A DNA stretch of 64,000 bases from Actinobacteria bacterium UBA4426 (GTDB taxonomy: Bacteria; Actinomycetota; Actinomycetes; S36-B12): the NCBI GenBank assembly GCA_002390705.1, contig DGQA01000010.1:1-64000 (forward strand), read 5' to 3'. A model generated the notes under the pieces. That model did not search any database, had not been told where the DNA came from, and saw only the letters and a program-made list of their open reading frames with translations. Position 1 is the stretch's first letter. Each line of letters starts with the position of its first letter. Made by a program: the position numbers and the translations under genes. Below, piece after piece: positions 25,975 to 34,847 of the stretch.

Positions 25975-27174
25975 TCATTCTCTTAACTGGCAGCTTCCGG
26001 TGTCCACAGCGCCATTTCTCGGCGTCCACACGCTTGCAAAACCAATCGCATCCTGCAACTCCGTGTTGATGAGAGCGTATCCAACATCAGAGTCTGTGTT
26101 AGAACCGAATACGAGTCCCAGAACTCGACCGTTGCTGTTCACTAACGGCCCGCCGCTATTACCGGGCATTACCTTCGATCGAAACGAATAGACCTCGCGT
26201 TCAACACCGCTACCACCATAAATATTTTCACCACGTGCACCCAAGATTGAACTGATTCGAGCAGGAGTTATGGACAGGTCACCGCCACCCGGGAAACCTG
26301 CAACTGCAGCGTTCTCACCTGCATCACCAGTCCTTTTTGCAAATAATGCAGTCCTCGTGCCAGGATCATCAGTTGCGATCACGGCAACATCTTTTTCCGG
26401 ATCAAAGTAGATAACTTGACCAGAAAGCGAACTGTCCACACCTACGAGGCGAACCCGTAGGTCCTGCACCCCCGCCACTACGTGCGCATTAGTCAAGACC
26501 CGACCAGTTGCGAAATAGAAACCAGAACCAGAAACACTCTGCTTACATTCTTGGGCATCGCCGGTGAGTCGAACTGTGAAAGTCTCAACGACGGGGAGCA
26601 CGTCCGTGGCAATTCCCGGATCAGGTTTTGCCACATTGGCCCCCTGATCTTGACCAAAACCGGACACTATTCGAGGGATTCCTGTTTGCCCCACAAGAAT
26701 GCTGACATTGGCAAAAATAATGCGCGCCCGATTAGGGACAAAGCCATCAAGGGTCTCGAGAACTTGCGATTGTGACACCTGGCCGGCAATTGAGTTCCCG
26801 GGCAAAAACACCAACACGCTAGCAATAACCCAACCCACAAGCGCAAAAGCCAACACGTTAAGGGCTGACCCGGCAAATGAATCAACGAACTTCACCGGCC
26901 GCCAAGTTAGGTGATCCCGTAGACGCCGGCCCACAAATGACAACAAGATTTGTCCAAGAATCGCACTGGCAAAAACTGAAATCCCAAGCACGATGACGGA
27001 CAACGTTTCATCTGAGACAAAGGATTTGATCAGACTCGGCATCCACATCAGGGCGGCAATCCCTCCACCCAGGAATCCCGTAAAACTAAGAACGCCCGCA
27101 ACAAATCCTTGACGCCAACCGGCCAAAGCGAAAATTGCCAAGGCTCCAATCAAAATCCAATCAACCGTATTCAT
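25975..27174 (-). CDS. marP: MarP-family membrane-anchored serine protease
   Basis: Periplasmic trypsin-fold protease linked in mycobacteria to acid and oxidative-stress resistance. 399 aa. A CvpA-like N-terminus with four hydrophobic helices (about 1-125) anchors a secreted protease domain. The triad is His231 (TNAHVV), Asp262 (EKDVAVI) and Ser340 (PGNSGGP). Cys210 and Cys395 correspond to the MarP disulfide. Last of the nth-tlpA-nudix-marP group, 16 bp after the Nudix gene, the same order as Rv3674c-Rv3671c. Confidence 0.93.
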   Translation of the reverse strand: MNTVDWILIGALAIFALAGWRQGFVAGVLSFTGFLGGGIAALMWMPSLIKSFVSDETLSVIVLGISVFASAILGQILLSFVGRRLRDHLTWRPVKFVDSFAGSALNVLAFALVGWVIASVLVFLPGNSIAGQVSQSQVLETLDGFVPNRARIIFANVSILVGQTGIPRIVSGFGQDQGANVAKPDPGIATDVLPVVETFTVRLTGDAQECKQSVSGSGFYFATGRVLTNAHVVAGVQDLRVRLVGVDSSLSGQVIYFDPEKDVAVIATDDPGTRTALFAKRTGDAGENAAVAGFPGGGDLSITPARISSILGARGENIYGGSGVEREVYSFRSKVMPGNSGGPLVNSNGRVLGLVFGSNTDSDVGYALINTELQDAIGFASVWTPRNGAVDTGSCQLRE

Positions 27175-27190
27175 TTTCTCATCCGGTCTG

Positions 27191-27841
27191 TCATAACTCT
27201 CTCACCCGATCGCGATCCCAAGGGACGCTCCAACCCGATAATTCACACAAAGTTGACAGAAGCCCACCCGTGAATCCCCACACCAAAAGATTATTGACTT
27301 CAAACGCGTCGCCCACGTAACCGGACGGGTGACGAATCCGGACCCGATTATGGGGATTGACAAAATCAGCGATCGGAATTCGGTGGACGCTGGCAACCTC
27401 TCGGGCATCACGTGGTGCAACGTTACCGGATTCATGCCACCAACCAAGAACAGGTGACACTACGTAATCACTCACTGGGATCCACAGGTCGGGTAACTGG
27501 GCAAACACGGTTACGCCACCGGGATTCACCCCGGTCTCTTCGTGAGCTTCACGCAGTGCAGCTTCGGAGACAGATTGATCAAAGTCTTCAACCCGTCCAC
27601 CAGGAAAGGCCGGTTGCCCACTGTGCACACTACTGTCGGTGGCTCGTTCAATAATCAGAATGTCTTTGTGCTCGCCAAAAAGAACGAGAACCGCCGAATG
27701 GGTCCCCCTCCCCTGCGTGGGAACAAATTGCGTTAAATCTTTGGCCTTCACGCCATCGACTGCCTGAGCCGTCGGCGCGAGCCAACGTGGCAGGCCTGCG
27801 AGTGCATCCTGGAAAACTTCCCCTTGGGTGAGCCAATTCAC
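27191..27841 (-). CDS. Nudix hydrolase, CoA pyrophosphatase-like
   Basis: 216 aa. The Nudix box is complete: GGRVEDFDQSVSEAALRE then AHEETGV. An upstream UPF0035-like stretch (RATDSSVHSGQPAFPGGR) is the mark of the NudL/CoA diphosphatase group, which trims CoA or related nucleotides. The start ATG overlaps the tlpA-like stop (ATGA). Same position as Rv3672c. Substrate assignment rests on family motif only. Confidence 0.85.
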   Translation of the reverse strand: MNWLTQGEVFQDALAGLPRWLAPTAQAVDGVKAKDLTQFVPTQGRGTHSAVLVLFGEHKDILIIERATDSSVHSGQPAFPGGRVEDFDQSVSEAALREAHEETGVNPGGVTVFAQLPDLWIPVSDYVVSPVLGWWHESGNVAPRDAREVASVHRIPIADFVNPHNRVRIRHPSGYVGDAFEVNNLLVWGFTGGLLSTLCELSGWSVPWDRDRVREL

Positions 27842-28494
27842 GAGGTAACCCCGAGAAACTGTTTCAGTAAAGTATCGAATGTTTCCCGATCAGGGATCGC
27901 TCCATCCCAACGACCAGCGATAATCCCATTGGAAGTAACAAAATAAGTAACTGGTGGACCCAGAATGGTGAGTGGTGCGCGTGTGTCGCCTACTGGGTCA
28001 AAGACCGACGGGTATTTGATATCAAAATCCTGCATCAGTTGAAGTGCTTTCGTCGGATTGTCTTCAAGATTGATACCAATGAAGTCCACCTGGCCCGTCA
28101 ATTCTTGCGACATTATTTCCAACAAGGGCAGTTCGGCGATGCATGGTGGACACCATGATGCCCAGACGTTGATCACCATGGGCATTCCACGCAATTTGGC
28201 AAGTGAAATTTGCGAGCTATCTCCCAAGCAATCAAACACCTGCTCTGGCAGGCCAGGATTCGCGGTATCAGGATTCGATTCCTGGGTCGGGCACGGATTT
28301 AAATTCACTTCCTGCATGAGTGCAAGAAGTTCGGAATCTCGTTCGATTTCCCCTTGCGTCACCTCACTACTGTCTTGATCAGCACTTGATTGACGAATGA
28401 GTTCCCCTGCCGTCTCACTACTTGCACACGCACTGAGCAATATTGCTGCGCAGATCAGGACCGCCGACACATTTAATGTTCTGGCAGGCTTCAT
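27838..28494 (-). CDS. TlpA-like thioredoxin-fold lipoprotein
   Basis: Exported disulfide reductase/oxidase, 218 aa. The signal peptide ends in a lipobox LLSAC (Cys23), so it should be lipid-anchored outside the membrane. The thioredoxin active site is WASWCPPC, followed by a TlpA/ResA-like fold (GINLEDNPTKALQ, cis-Pro region LGPPVTYF). It probably acts in cytochrome c maturation or cell-envelope thiol balance. ATGA overlaps join it to nth upstream and to the Nudix gene downstream. Same place as Rv3673c, which is a membrane-anchored thioredoxin. Confidence 0.87.
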   Translation of the reverse strand: MKPARTLNVSAVLICAAILLSACASSETAGELIRQSSADQDSSEVTQGEIERDSELLALMQEVNLNPCPTQESNPDTANPGLPEQVFDCLGDSSQISLAKLRGMPMVINVWASWCPPCIAELPLLEIMSQELTGQVDFIGINLEDNPTKALQLMQDFDIKYPSVFDPVGDTRAPLTILGPPVTYFVTSNGIIAGRWDGAIPDRETFDTLLKQFLGVTS

Positions 28495-29210
28495 GCGCGA
28501 CCTTGAGATTTGACTAACTTTTCCGCCTCAGCGAAATCCGTTGGCCCTTCACCAAATGCAGGACACTTTTTTGCGATTGCACACGCACCACAGGCGGGTT
28601 TGCGCGCATGACACACGCGGCGCCCATGCCACAGGACAAGGTGTGAGAGATGGGTCCAGTCTTTTGAAGGGAAAAGTTGCTCGATATCGCGTTCCACTTT
28701 AACCGGGTCATTATTGACAGTCCATCCGAATCTGCGGGCTAAGCGCCCAAAATGCGTATCGATCGTGATTCCCGGTAGACCAAAAGCATTGCCCATTACG
28801 ACGAATGCAGTTTTGCGACCCACCCCCGGTAGGGTGACTAGTTCCTCGACCGTCTTGGGGACAGTGCCACCGAACTCTGAGGCCAGCGTGGCACCCATCC
28901 CAACGATCGTCGTCGCCTTATTTCGATAAAAGCCAGTTGGGCGAATTATTTCCTCGACCTCCTCTTGGCGTGCCGCAGCATAAGCTTCAGCGTCCGGATA
29001 TTTAGCAAAAAGGATTGGGGTCACTGCGTTTACTCTTCGGTCCGTGCACTGAGCGCTGAGAATCGTTGCGACCAGAAGTTCCAGCGGCGAGGTGAAATCA
29101 AGTTCCGGTCCGGCATCCGGATAGGTCGTGGCCAATTCCCTGAAAATCCACCGAGCGTCTTTAATTTGTGCGGCACCGGGTGTTTTGGGGGTCTTCCTGG
29201 GAGGGGGCAC
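28491..29210 (-). CDS. nth: Endonuclease III (DNA glycosylase/AP lyase)
   Basis: Base-excision repair enzyme for oxidised pyrimidines. 239 aa. The helix-hairpin-helix is LPGVGRKTA with catalytic Lys133, and the second catalytic residue is Asp151 (TIDTHFGR). The [4Fe-4S] cysteines 200, 207, 210 and 216 have the normal C-x6-C-x2-C-x5-C spacing. It starts with a GTG in a G-rich context (AGGGGGGTG) with no well-spaced ribosome site, so the exact start is less sure. Divergent from crp across about 130 bp. Confidence 0.94.
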   Translation of the reverse strand: MPPPRKTPKTPGAAQIKDARWIFRELATTYPDAGPELDFTSPLELLVATILSAQCTDRRVNAVTPILFAKYPDAEAYAAARQEEVEEIIRPTGFYRNKATTIVGMGATLASEFGGTVPKTVEELVTLPGVGRKTAFVVMGNAFGLPGITIDTHFGRLARRFGWTVNNDPVKVERDIEQLFPSKDWTHLSHLVLWHGRRVCHARKPACGACAIAKKCPAFGEGPTDFAEAEKLVKSQGRA

Positions 29211-29342
29211 CCCCCTAGATTAAGTCCCATGCGGCCCGATCAAACCCCCCGACCTGCCCCATAGTCCAGCGAGATCCAATATGGTGGGGCTAGCAAGGGT
29301 AAAAAGTTCTGTAACTCAATTTTTTTGGCGAAAGGTGTGTCC

Positions 29343-30017
29343 ATGGACCCGGTCCTACACCAAACACCACTGTTTGCTTCGCTGGATCAGGAGGGTGCCT
29401 CAGCTTTGCGGGGATTACTCATCGACCAAGTGGTCAGTAAAGGCGAAGTACTCTTTTACGAAGGTGAGTCAGGGGAGGACCTCTTCCTGATTCTTGAAGG
29501 TAAAATCAAACTCGTTCATGCAGCAACAGATGGACGCGAGTCACTCGTGGCAGTTCTCGGCCCGGGAGAAATGTTCGGCGAACTGAGTCTTTTTGATCCA
29601 GGTCCACGCACCTCAACCGCAAAAGCGCTCACCAAAACCCATGCCTTGCGTCTGTCTAACGCGCAACTGATGCCGTGGCTTGCCGGTAGACCAGAAGTCG
29701 CCGCATCCCTCCTTCAAGCACTCGCCCGCAGGCTTCGACGTACCAATGAAGCGATGGCGGACCTCGTATTTAGTGACGTTCCCGGACGCGTCGCAAAAGC
29801 CCTCATGGAACTTGGTGAGAAGTTTGGAGCCCTGACGCCTAACGGCCTTCTGGTCACCCATGACATGACCCAAGAGGAGTTAGCGCAACTTGTTGGTGCC
29901 TCTCGTGAGACAGTCAATAAAGCTCTTGCCGATTTCGCTCAGCGCGGTTGGATCACTTTGGAGTCGCGCCAAGTGTTGATCCTTGATGTTGACAGGCTCG
30001 GTAAACGCGCCCACTAA
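29343..30017 (+). CDS. crp: Crp/Fnr-family cAMP receptor regulator (GlxR/Rv3676-like)
   Basis: Global cAMP-dependent transcription factor. 224 aa from the ATG at 29343 (GAAAGG upstream), the same length as M. tuberculosis CRP. cAMP-contact residues align at identical numbers: Gly79, Glu80, Arg89, Thr90, Thr134 and Asn135. The DNA-reading helix-turn-helix is TQEELAQLVGASRETVNKAL (176-195), with the Arg-Glu-Thr recognition core of GlxR proteins. It overlaps the convergent MBL gene by 4 bp. Expect a TGTGA-n6-TCACA operator. Confidence 0.93.
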   Translation: MDPVLHQTPLFASLDQEGASALRGLLIDQVVSKGEVLFYEGESGEDLFLILEGKIKLVHAATDGRESLVAVLGPGEMFGELSLFDPGPRTSTAKALTKTHALRLSNAQLMPWLAGRPEVAASLLQALARRLRRTNEAMADLVFSDVPGRVAKALMELGEKFGALTPNGLLVTHDMTQEELAQLVGASRETVNKALADFAQRGWITLESRQVLILDVDRLGKRAH

Positions 30018-30781
30018 CTATACGGTTCATTGTGCAAATAATGAAGTTGAGCCGCGACCGTTAATTCAGCAGCAATCCGAACTTCCGGTTTCACATCTGA
30101 GTAAACAGCATTCGTAATGGCTTCAACCGAGTTGTCTCCTAACTTCATTGCCTCACGAATCTGTTCCAATCTTTGGAGCCGATGTTTTTCATAAAAATCA
30201 ATCAGCGCGACCGGTGTATCAGAAATTGGTCCGTGCCCCGGCAACAATGTGTTGATCCCTTGCTCGTTGCAGTGATCGCGCAGTAGTCGAAGTGAGTCAA
30301 AATATTCACTAAGGATGCCGTCCGGATGAGCGACCAGAGTCGTGCCACGACCCAAAATAGTGTCCCCACTGAGTAGGTACCGACCCGTTGGCGAACTCGC
30401 CGTAATGCTGATGCTGTCAGAACTGTGGCCTGGGGTGCGATGCATGCGCAACTCCACACTCCCAAGATCCAGACCGTCAATTTCCCGACTTGAAATCACC
30501 GGCGCTCCGACCAGTTCAGATAGATCCGGGGCCCCCTCGGAATGATCAATGTGTGCATGGGTGAGAACAATGGCGGCAATTGGGCCCTGCGCTAATTGCG
30601 AGACTCGTTCCAGATGTGACGCTTGTGCTGGTCCTGGATCAATAACTACCGCCCTGCCGCCAACTTCACCGATGAGATAAGTATTTGTCCCTTCTAACGT
30701 CCACGGGGAAGGGTTAGGTGCGAGCACACAGCGAACATCAGCTGCTATCAATCCGCCCGTCCACTCTTGTTGGCTATTCAT
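30014..30781 (-). CDS. Metallo-beta-lactamase-fold hydrolase
   Basis: 255 aa, cytosolic. The metal site THAHIDHSEG follows a typical NTYLIGE and VIDPGPA start, and further metal ligands are in RTPGHSSDS and LLPGHGP. This is the RNase Z/glyoxalase II-like group (LACTB2-like) found at this position in actinobacteria (Rv3677c). The C-terminal helical domain resembles that of LACTB2-like nucleases. Start at the ATG at 30781 (NSQQEWTGG); it overlaps the upstream Nudix gene by 8 bp. Substrate unknown. Confidence 0.85.
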   Translation of the reverse strand: MNSQQEWTGGLIAADVRCVLAPNPSPWTLEGTNTYLIGEVGGRAVVIDPGPAQASHLERVSQLAQGPIAAIVLTHAHIDHSEGAPDLSELVGAPVISSREIDGLDLGSVELRMHRTPGHSSDSISITASSPTGRYLLSGDTILGRGTTLVAHPDGILSEYFDSLRLLRDHCNEQGINTLLPGHGPISDTPVALIDFYEKHRLQRLEQIREAMKLGDNSVEAITNAVYSDVKPEVRIAAELTVAAQLHYLHNEPYS

Positions 30782-31454
30782 TGCTGCCCGTTGTTTCTTG
30801 TTTTGCCCGGCCGACATTGACCGCGAGCACCTCACCCGTGTGTCCGTTTACTAAGTCCCAGCGGATATCACCAGATGCTTGCCATGTGGGTCGAGGAAGT
30901 CTGGGTGAAATATCCCGCTCGCTGGCAAACTTCCGCAACTGATCAATGTCTTTGCTCAGATTCAATTCGGCCAGGGCAATCTGTGTGGGGCGAAGCATGG
31001 ACAGAGAACCATCAATTGATCGAGTATGCGCCTCTGCGGGGGTAAGCCACAGCAACGTGTCGGCCTCTGTGGTCACCAAGTTGCCTTCAACCTGTTGGTC
31101 AACAATTGCGAGATAAAAATGCACATCGTAACGCATTGGTTCAACTTCTGGAGTAATCCAATGGTCGAGGGCGATGAGCCCACTCAACTCAAGATCAACC
31201 TCTTCGCCCACCTCACGAATGGCGCAGGCAAGGAAGGGATCGGGGAATTCATAGTCTTTGATGTCAACCCGCCCCCCTGGAAATACGGCCATGCGTGGCG
31301 CGAACGCCATGGTGGCACTGCGCTGCATGAGTAACACTTCAAAACCCACTTCTGCAGGTCGCGTTATCACAACCGTGGCTGCCGGCTCTGGCACCGGGAT
31401 GCTCCATCGGCCGTCGCCACGAGCAACGGACTCAATCCTTTCGGCCAGTGGCAT
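30774..31454 (-). CDS. Nudix hydrolase
   Basis: 226 aa from the ATG at 31454 (GGAG upstream; a GTG at 31463 is an alternative). An extended Nudix box is visible: FPGGRVDIKD, a spacer, then ACAIREVGEEVDL. The spacer lies between the GG and REVGEE parts, as in the NUDT19/RNPP-like subgroup. The substrate cannot be predicted. It lies between the RidA and MBL genes in one minus-strand operon with short gaps or overlaps. Confidence 0.8.
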   Translation of the reverse strand: MPLAERIESVARGDGRWSIPVPEPAATVVITRPAEVGFEVLLMQRSATMAFAPRMAVFPGGRVDIKDYEFPDPFLACAIREVGEEVDLELSGLIALDHWITPEVEPMRYDVHFYLAIVDQQVEGNLVTTEADTLLWLTPAEAHTRSIDGSLSMLRPTQIALAELNLSKDIDQLRKFASERDISPRLPRPTWQASGDIRWDLVNGHTGEVLAVNVGRAKQETTGSNE

Positions 31455-31466
31455 TAACTCCACGCG

Positions 31467-31922
31467 CTACTTGAACTCAACAATCATGTCAATTTCGACG
31501 GGGGCTCCCAGCGGAAGTTGAGCAACACCCACTGCTGAGCGTGAATGAGCCCCGCCAAAAGCGGCACCCAGCAAATTACTTGCACCGTTAATGACCGCGG
31601 GTTGGGAAGTGAATTCTGGTGATGACGCAACAAACCCAGTCACGCGGACTACCTGAACTACGCGATCCAGATCACCGATCACACTTTTCACAGCAGCGAT
31701 CGCATTCAGCCCACAAATCTGAGCAAGTGACACGCCTTCATCGACTTCAATCTCGGAGCCGAGCCGCCCAGTTGCCTGGAGTGCTCCGGAGATAAACGGC
31801 AGTTGTCCTGATGTGTATACACACGAGCCACTGATCACTGCGGGCACATAAGAGGCGAGCGGGGCTGTGACTTCAGGCACACTCAGTCCAAGTTCGGCGA
31901 GACGGTCTTCAACTGCAGACAT
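31467..31922 (-). CDS. RidA-family protein
   Basis: 151 aa, YjgF/YER057c/UK114 fold, usually a trimer that deaminates reactive enamine/imine intermediates. Visible family features are YTSGQLPF near the N-terminus, GLNAIAAVKSVIGDLDRVV in the middle and GAPVEIDMIVEF at the end. The canonical catalytic Arg in the C-terminal strand (E. coli R105 region) is not obvious, so it may belong to a non-deaminase RidA subgroup. Matches the Rv3678c position. Operon: DUF4177-ridA-nudix-mbl. Confidence 0.82.
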   Translation of the reverse strand: MSAVEDRLAELGLSVPEVTAPLASYVPAVISGSCVYTSGQLPFISGALQATGRLGSEIEVDEGVSLAQICGLNAIAAVKSVIGDLDRVVQVVRVTGFVASSPEFTSQPAVINGASNLLGAAFGGAHSRSAVGVAQLPLGAPVEIDMIVEFK

Positions 31923-31933
31923 GTGTTGACCCC

Positions 31934-32089
31934 TTAGCTTCTCGGGCGTTTAAGATAAGCGACCATGTTGTCGGGGTTTGGTCCTGGCACAACTTGAACC
32001 AATTCCCAACCATCTTCTCCCCAAGTGTCCAGAATTTGCTTGGTTGCGTGAACCAATAGCGGCACGGTGGCATATTCCCAGTTTGTCAT
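31934..32089 (-). CDS. DUF4177 small protein
   Basis: Only 51 aa from the ATG at 32089: starts MTNWEYATVPLLVHATK and continues WGEDGWELVQVVPGP. This short sequence is strongly conserved in actinobacteria next to ridA and the ArsA-like ATPases. Function unknown. There is no Shine-Dalgarno-like site, so translation may be leaderless. It is divergent from the ArsA gene with 40 bp between starts, so promoters overlap. Confidence 0.8.
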   Translation of the reverse strand: MTNWEYATVPLLVHATKQILDTWGEDGWELVQVVPGPNPDNMVAYLKRPRS

Positions 32090-32122
32090 GGCGCGAGCGT
32101 AACGTGGACAGAGTGAGTAAAG

Positions 32123-32134
32123 TGCACTAGTGCA
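32123..32134. promoter_or_regulatory. Perfect palindrome at the arsA-like start
   Basis: TGCACTAGTGCA is a perfect 12-bp palindrome that includes the GTG start codon of the first ArsA-like gene (32130) and lies 34 bp upstream of the divergent DUF4177 start. It could be an operator controlling both directions, or it may be chance. No other copy was noticed in the window. Confidence 0.35.
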
Positions 32135-33119
32135 ATATTGGTCCGAAGTCACACTTCATGTTGTATCCGGCAAGGGCGGAACTGGGAAGACCACAATCGC
32201 CGCAGCTCTCGCCATTGCACTCGCCAAAGGTGGGCATCGAACCCTACTCATGGAAGTTGAAGGTCGGCAGGGAATTGCCCAACTTTTTGACACCCCTCCA
32301 TTACCCTATGAAGAACGCAAGATCGCAGTAGCGGCTGGTGGAGGTGAAGTGTGGGCACTTGCCGTAGACACCGAGGATGCACTCCTTGATTACCTCGAAA
32401 TGTTTTACAAACTTCGTCGTGCCGGATCAGCACTGAGCAAAATGGGTGCAGTGGATTTTGCCACAACAATTGCGCCAGGATTGCGGGATGTTCTGCTGAC
32501 CGGCAAGGCTTGTGAAGTTGTCAAGCGTAAAGAAAAAAAGCAAGACAATGCCTACGACTTTGTAATTCTTGATGCTCCGCCCACCGGGCGCATCGCTCGA
32601 TTCTTGAATGTCAACTCTGAAGTGTCTGGCCTTGCCAAGGTGGGACCCATCAAGTCGCATGCAGATTCTGTGATGAGCGTGATCGCATCAGAGCAGACAA
32701 CTATTCACCTCGTGACCCTCCTGGAAGAGATGCCGGTCCAGGAAACTCTCGATGGAGTGACCGAACTTGAACAGGCAGGCCTTCCTGTCGGCGGGATCTT
32801 TGTCAACATGACCAGACCACCCCAACTCAATGCCCAGCAGCGCGCATTCGCTATCTCAGGCCAACTTTCCGCAGCTGAAATTGACACTCAAATCCTGAGA
32901 TCGGGTCTCGCTCCCAATAGGAAATTAGTTGACGCCCTGCTGGCCGAAGCAAGTGATCATGCCGAGCGGGTTGATTTAGAAGTCAATGAATTGCAACGCT
33001 TAACCGAGCAGGAACTTCCACTCTTTGTTCTCCCTCTACTTCCTAGTGGAATAGATTTGGGGGCACTCTATGAACTTGCCGCAATTATGACCGCCCACGG
33101 AATCGGCGAGGGGCAATAG
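32130..33119 (+). CDS. ArsA-family P-loop ATPase (first of pair, Rv3679-like)
   Basis: 329 aa. It starts VTLHVVSGKGGTGKTT, the deviant Walker A of the ArsA/MinD/Get3 class, with DFVILDAPPTGR as the switch/Walker B region. No arsenite-binding cysteine cluster is visible, so arsenic transport is unlikely despite common annotation as anion transporter. Mycobacterial homologues (Rv3679/Rv3680) form a paired, Get3-like ATPase; a role in envelope biology or metabolic stress is reported. Begins with GTG inside a palindrome. The next ArsA gene starts 1 nt after its stop. Confidence 0.85.
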   Translation: MQYWSEVTLHVVSGKGGTGKTTIAAALAIALAKGGHRTLLMEVEGRQGIAQLFDTPPLPYEERKIAVAAGGGEVWALAVDTEDALLDYLEMFYKLRRAGSALSKMGAVDFATTIAPGLRDVLLTGKACEVVKRKEKKQDNAYDFVILDAPPTGRIARFLNVNSEVSGLAKVGPIKSHADSVMSVIASEQTTIHLVTLLEEMPVQETLDGVTELEQAGLPVGGIFVNMTRPPQLNAQQRAFAISGQLSAAEIDTQILRSGLAPNRKLVDALLAEASDHAERVDLEVNELQRLTEQELPLFVLPLLPSGIDLGALYELAAIMTAHGIGEGQ

Positions 33120-33120
33120 C

Positions 33121-34248
33121 GTGACGTTGGATATCGATGCAATTCTTACCGACCCCACCAAGCACATAATTGTCTGCACTGGAGCTGGTGGGGTGGGGAA
33201 AACTACTACGGCTGCCGCCTTGGGGCTTCGCGCAGCGGAACTCGGTCGGAATGTATGTGTACTCACAATTGACCCTGCCCGCCGGCTGGCACAAGCGATG
33301 GGATTGACGGAATTAGATAACACGCCGAGACCTGTTCCTGGGATTTCCAATGGCTCATTAAGCGCAATGATGCTTGATATGAAGCGCACCTTTGACGAGG
33401 TTGTCCAGTCTCACAGCGACCCTGGACGAGCTCAACAAATTTTGAGCAATCCCTTTTATCAAGCTCTCTCTTCGTCCTTCGCTGGAACCCAGGAATACAT
33501 GGCCATGGAGAAACTAGGGCAATTACGTGCTGACGACTCACAGTGGGATTTGGTCGTCGTTGACACGCCGCCCAGTCGAAATGCGCTCGATTTCCTTGAT
33601 GCCCCCGCCCGTCTTGGATCATTTCTTGATGGGCGGTTCATTCGAATCCTGACCGCACCTGCACGAGGTGCCGGCCGTGGTATTGGTCGGATCGCAGCCC
33701 TTGGCTTCGGAATATTTACCAATGTTTTGAGCAAACTCTTGGGTACTCAAGTACTCGCTGATGTCGGGAATTTCGTAGCAGCAATTGATACAACCTTCGG
33801 AGGCTTCCGTGAGCGAGCTGATGCAACTTACGCGCTCCTCAAAGACTCGGGGACTGCATTTATTGTGGTGGCGGTTCCCGAGCGTGACGCGCTCCGCGAA
33901 GCTGCATACTTTGTGGAGCGACTCAATCAAGACGAGATGCCACTTGGTGGGCTGATCCTGAATCGAGTGCAGGAAGTACCGGAAACTGGACTTACCCAAG
34001 ATCAAGTGTTGGCTGCGGCCCAAAAACTTTCGGCAGACACCACGGGCGCTCTCACTGCTGCATTACTGGGATTGCATGCGGAGCGGATGGAAATCAAAGG
34101 TCGGCAAAAGCACCTTGCCTCACGCTTTACTGCGGCGCATCCGAGTGTTCCCGCCCAACCAGTTCCCGCAATGACTAAAGATGTTCACGATTTAGAGGGC
34201 CTGCGTGAGATAGGCGCCGCCCTCGCCAATCAAGAAATTACCTGGTGA
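33121..34248 (+). CDS. ArsA-family P-loop ATPase (second of pair, Rv3680-like)
   Basis: 375 aa. The Walker A is CTGAGGVGKTTTAAA, Walker B is LVVVDTPPSRNALDF, and LTIDPARRLA follows the classical ArsA pattern. An Ala/Gly-rich hydrophobic loop (residues about 180-205, ILTAPARGAGRGIGRIAAL) may contact a membrane substrate. It probably makes a heterodimer with the upstream ATPase, given their 1-nt spacing. It abuts the convergent whiB gene with no gap. Confidence 0.85.
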   Translation: MTLDIDAILTDPTKHIIVCTGAGGVGKTTTAAALGLRAAELGRNVCVLTIDPARRLAQAMGLTELDNTPRPVPGISNGSLSAMMLDMKRTFDEVVQSHSDPGRAQQILSNPFYQALSSSFAGTQEYMAMEKLGQLRADDSQWDLVVVDTPPSRNALDFLDAPARLGSFLDGRFIRILTAPARGAGRGIGRIAALGFGIFTNVLSKLLGTQVLADVGNFVAAIDTTFGGFRERADATYALLKDSGTAFIVVAVPERDALREAAYFVERLNQDEMPLGGLILNRVQEVPETGLTQDQVLAAAQKLSADTTGALTAALLGLHAERMEIKGRQKHLASRFTAAHPSVPAQPVPAMTKDVHDLEGLREIGAALANQEITW

Positions 34249-34560
34249 TTACGAGGCGCGATCAGTCGCACTCAGAAAAGATTGGCGTTCGTACTCGTTT
34301 TGAGCACTCATAAGTAGTTCCCGCCAAGAACCAACATTGGGCCGGCGGCGCAGTAGTGCACGGCGCTCCCGCTCGGTCATTCCGCCCCAGACGCCAAATT
34401 CAACCCGGTTGTCCAGTGCGTCAGACAGGCATTCGGTGCGCACATCGCACCCAAGACAAATCGCCTTCACTCTATTTTGTGCCGCACCCTGAACAAAAAG
34501 TGTGTCCGGATCTGTATCGCGGCACGCGGCTTGGGTGGCCCATTCGGTTGCTGTCGACAT
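34249..34560 (-). CDS. whiB4: WhiB-family iron-sulfur regulator (WhiB4-like)
   Basis: 103 aa. Four cluster cysteines at 13, 35, 38 and 44 (AAC, then CLGC and C with C-x2-C-x5-C) and the GVWGG turn at 56-60, followed by a basic DNA-contact segment ERERRALLRRRP. Such proteins bind a [4Fe-4S] cluster and respond to oxygen or nitric oxide. The context (ArsA pair on one side, ponA2-like PBP divergent) equals that of M. tuberculosis whiB4. Starts at an ATG at 34560; promoter region shared with the PBP gene. Confidence 0.9.
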   Translation of the reverse strand: MSTATEWATQAACRDTDPDTLFVQGAAQNRVKAICLGCDVRTECLSDALDNRVEFGVWGGMTERERRALLRRRPNVGSWRELLMSAQNEYERQSFLSATDRAS

Positions 34561-34847
34561 ATAACTGCACGCTCCTCAGTTAGCTGCCCTATGGGTTACC
34601 CCCGGGCATATCCGCAAGTCACTTCTTGTACGAGCCAAACTATGCTCCGCCGGGACCCTCTAGTCAATAGTTTTTTATTTTGGGAAATTTTGCACAAGCG
34701 CTTCGCGCAATGGACACCCATTTCTACATAAAGCAACCAATATCTGCACATATTTTTTATCAAAATCTTTCCCTGCAGTTCGGAAAGTTGGCCCATTTCA
34801 AGGATGCCTTTGGAATTCGGGAACGAGGAACGTACCCTTGTCGTCTG

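Noticed and set aside
32130..34248. Arsenite-translocating ATPases
   Set aside because: The ArsA fold is clear, but no metalloid-binding cysteine cluster or ArsB partner is present, so arsenic transport is not supported.
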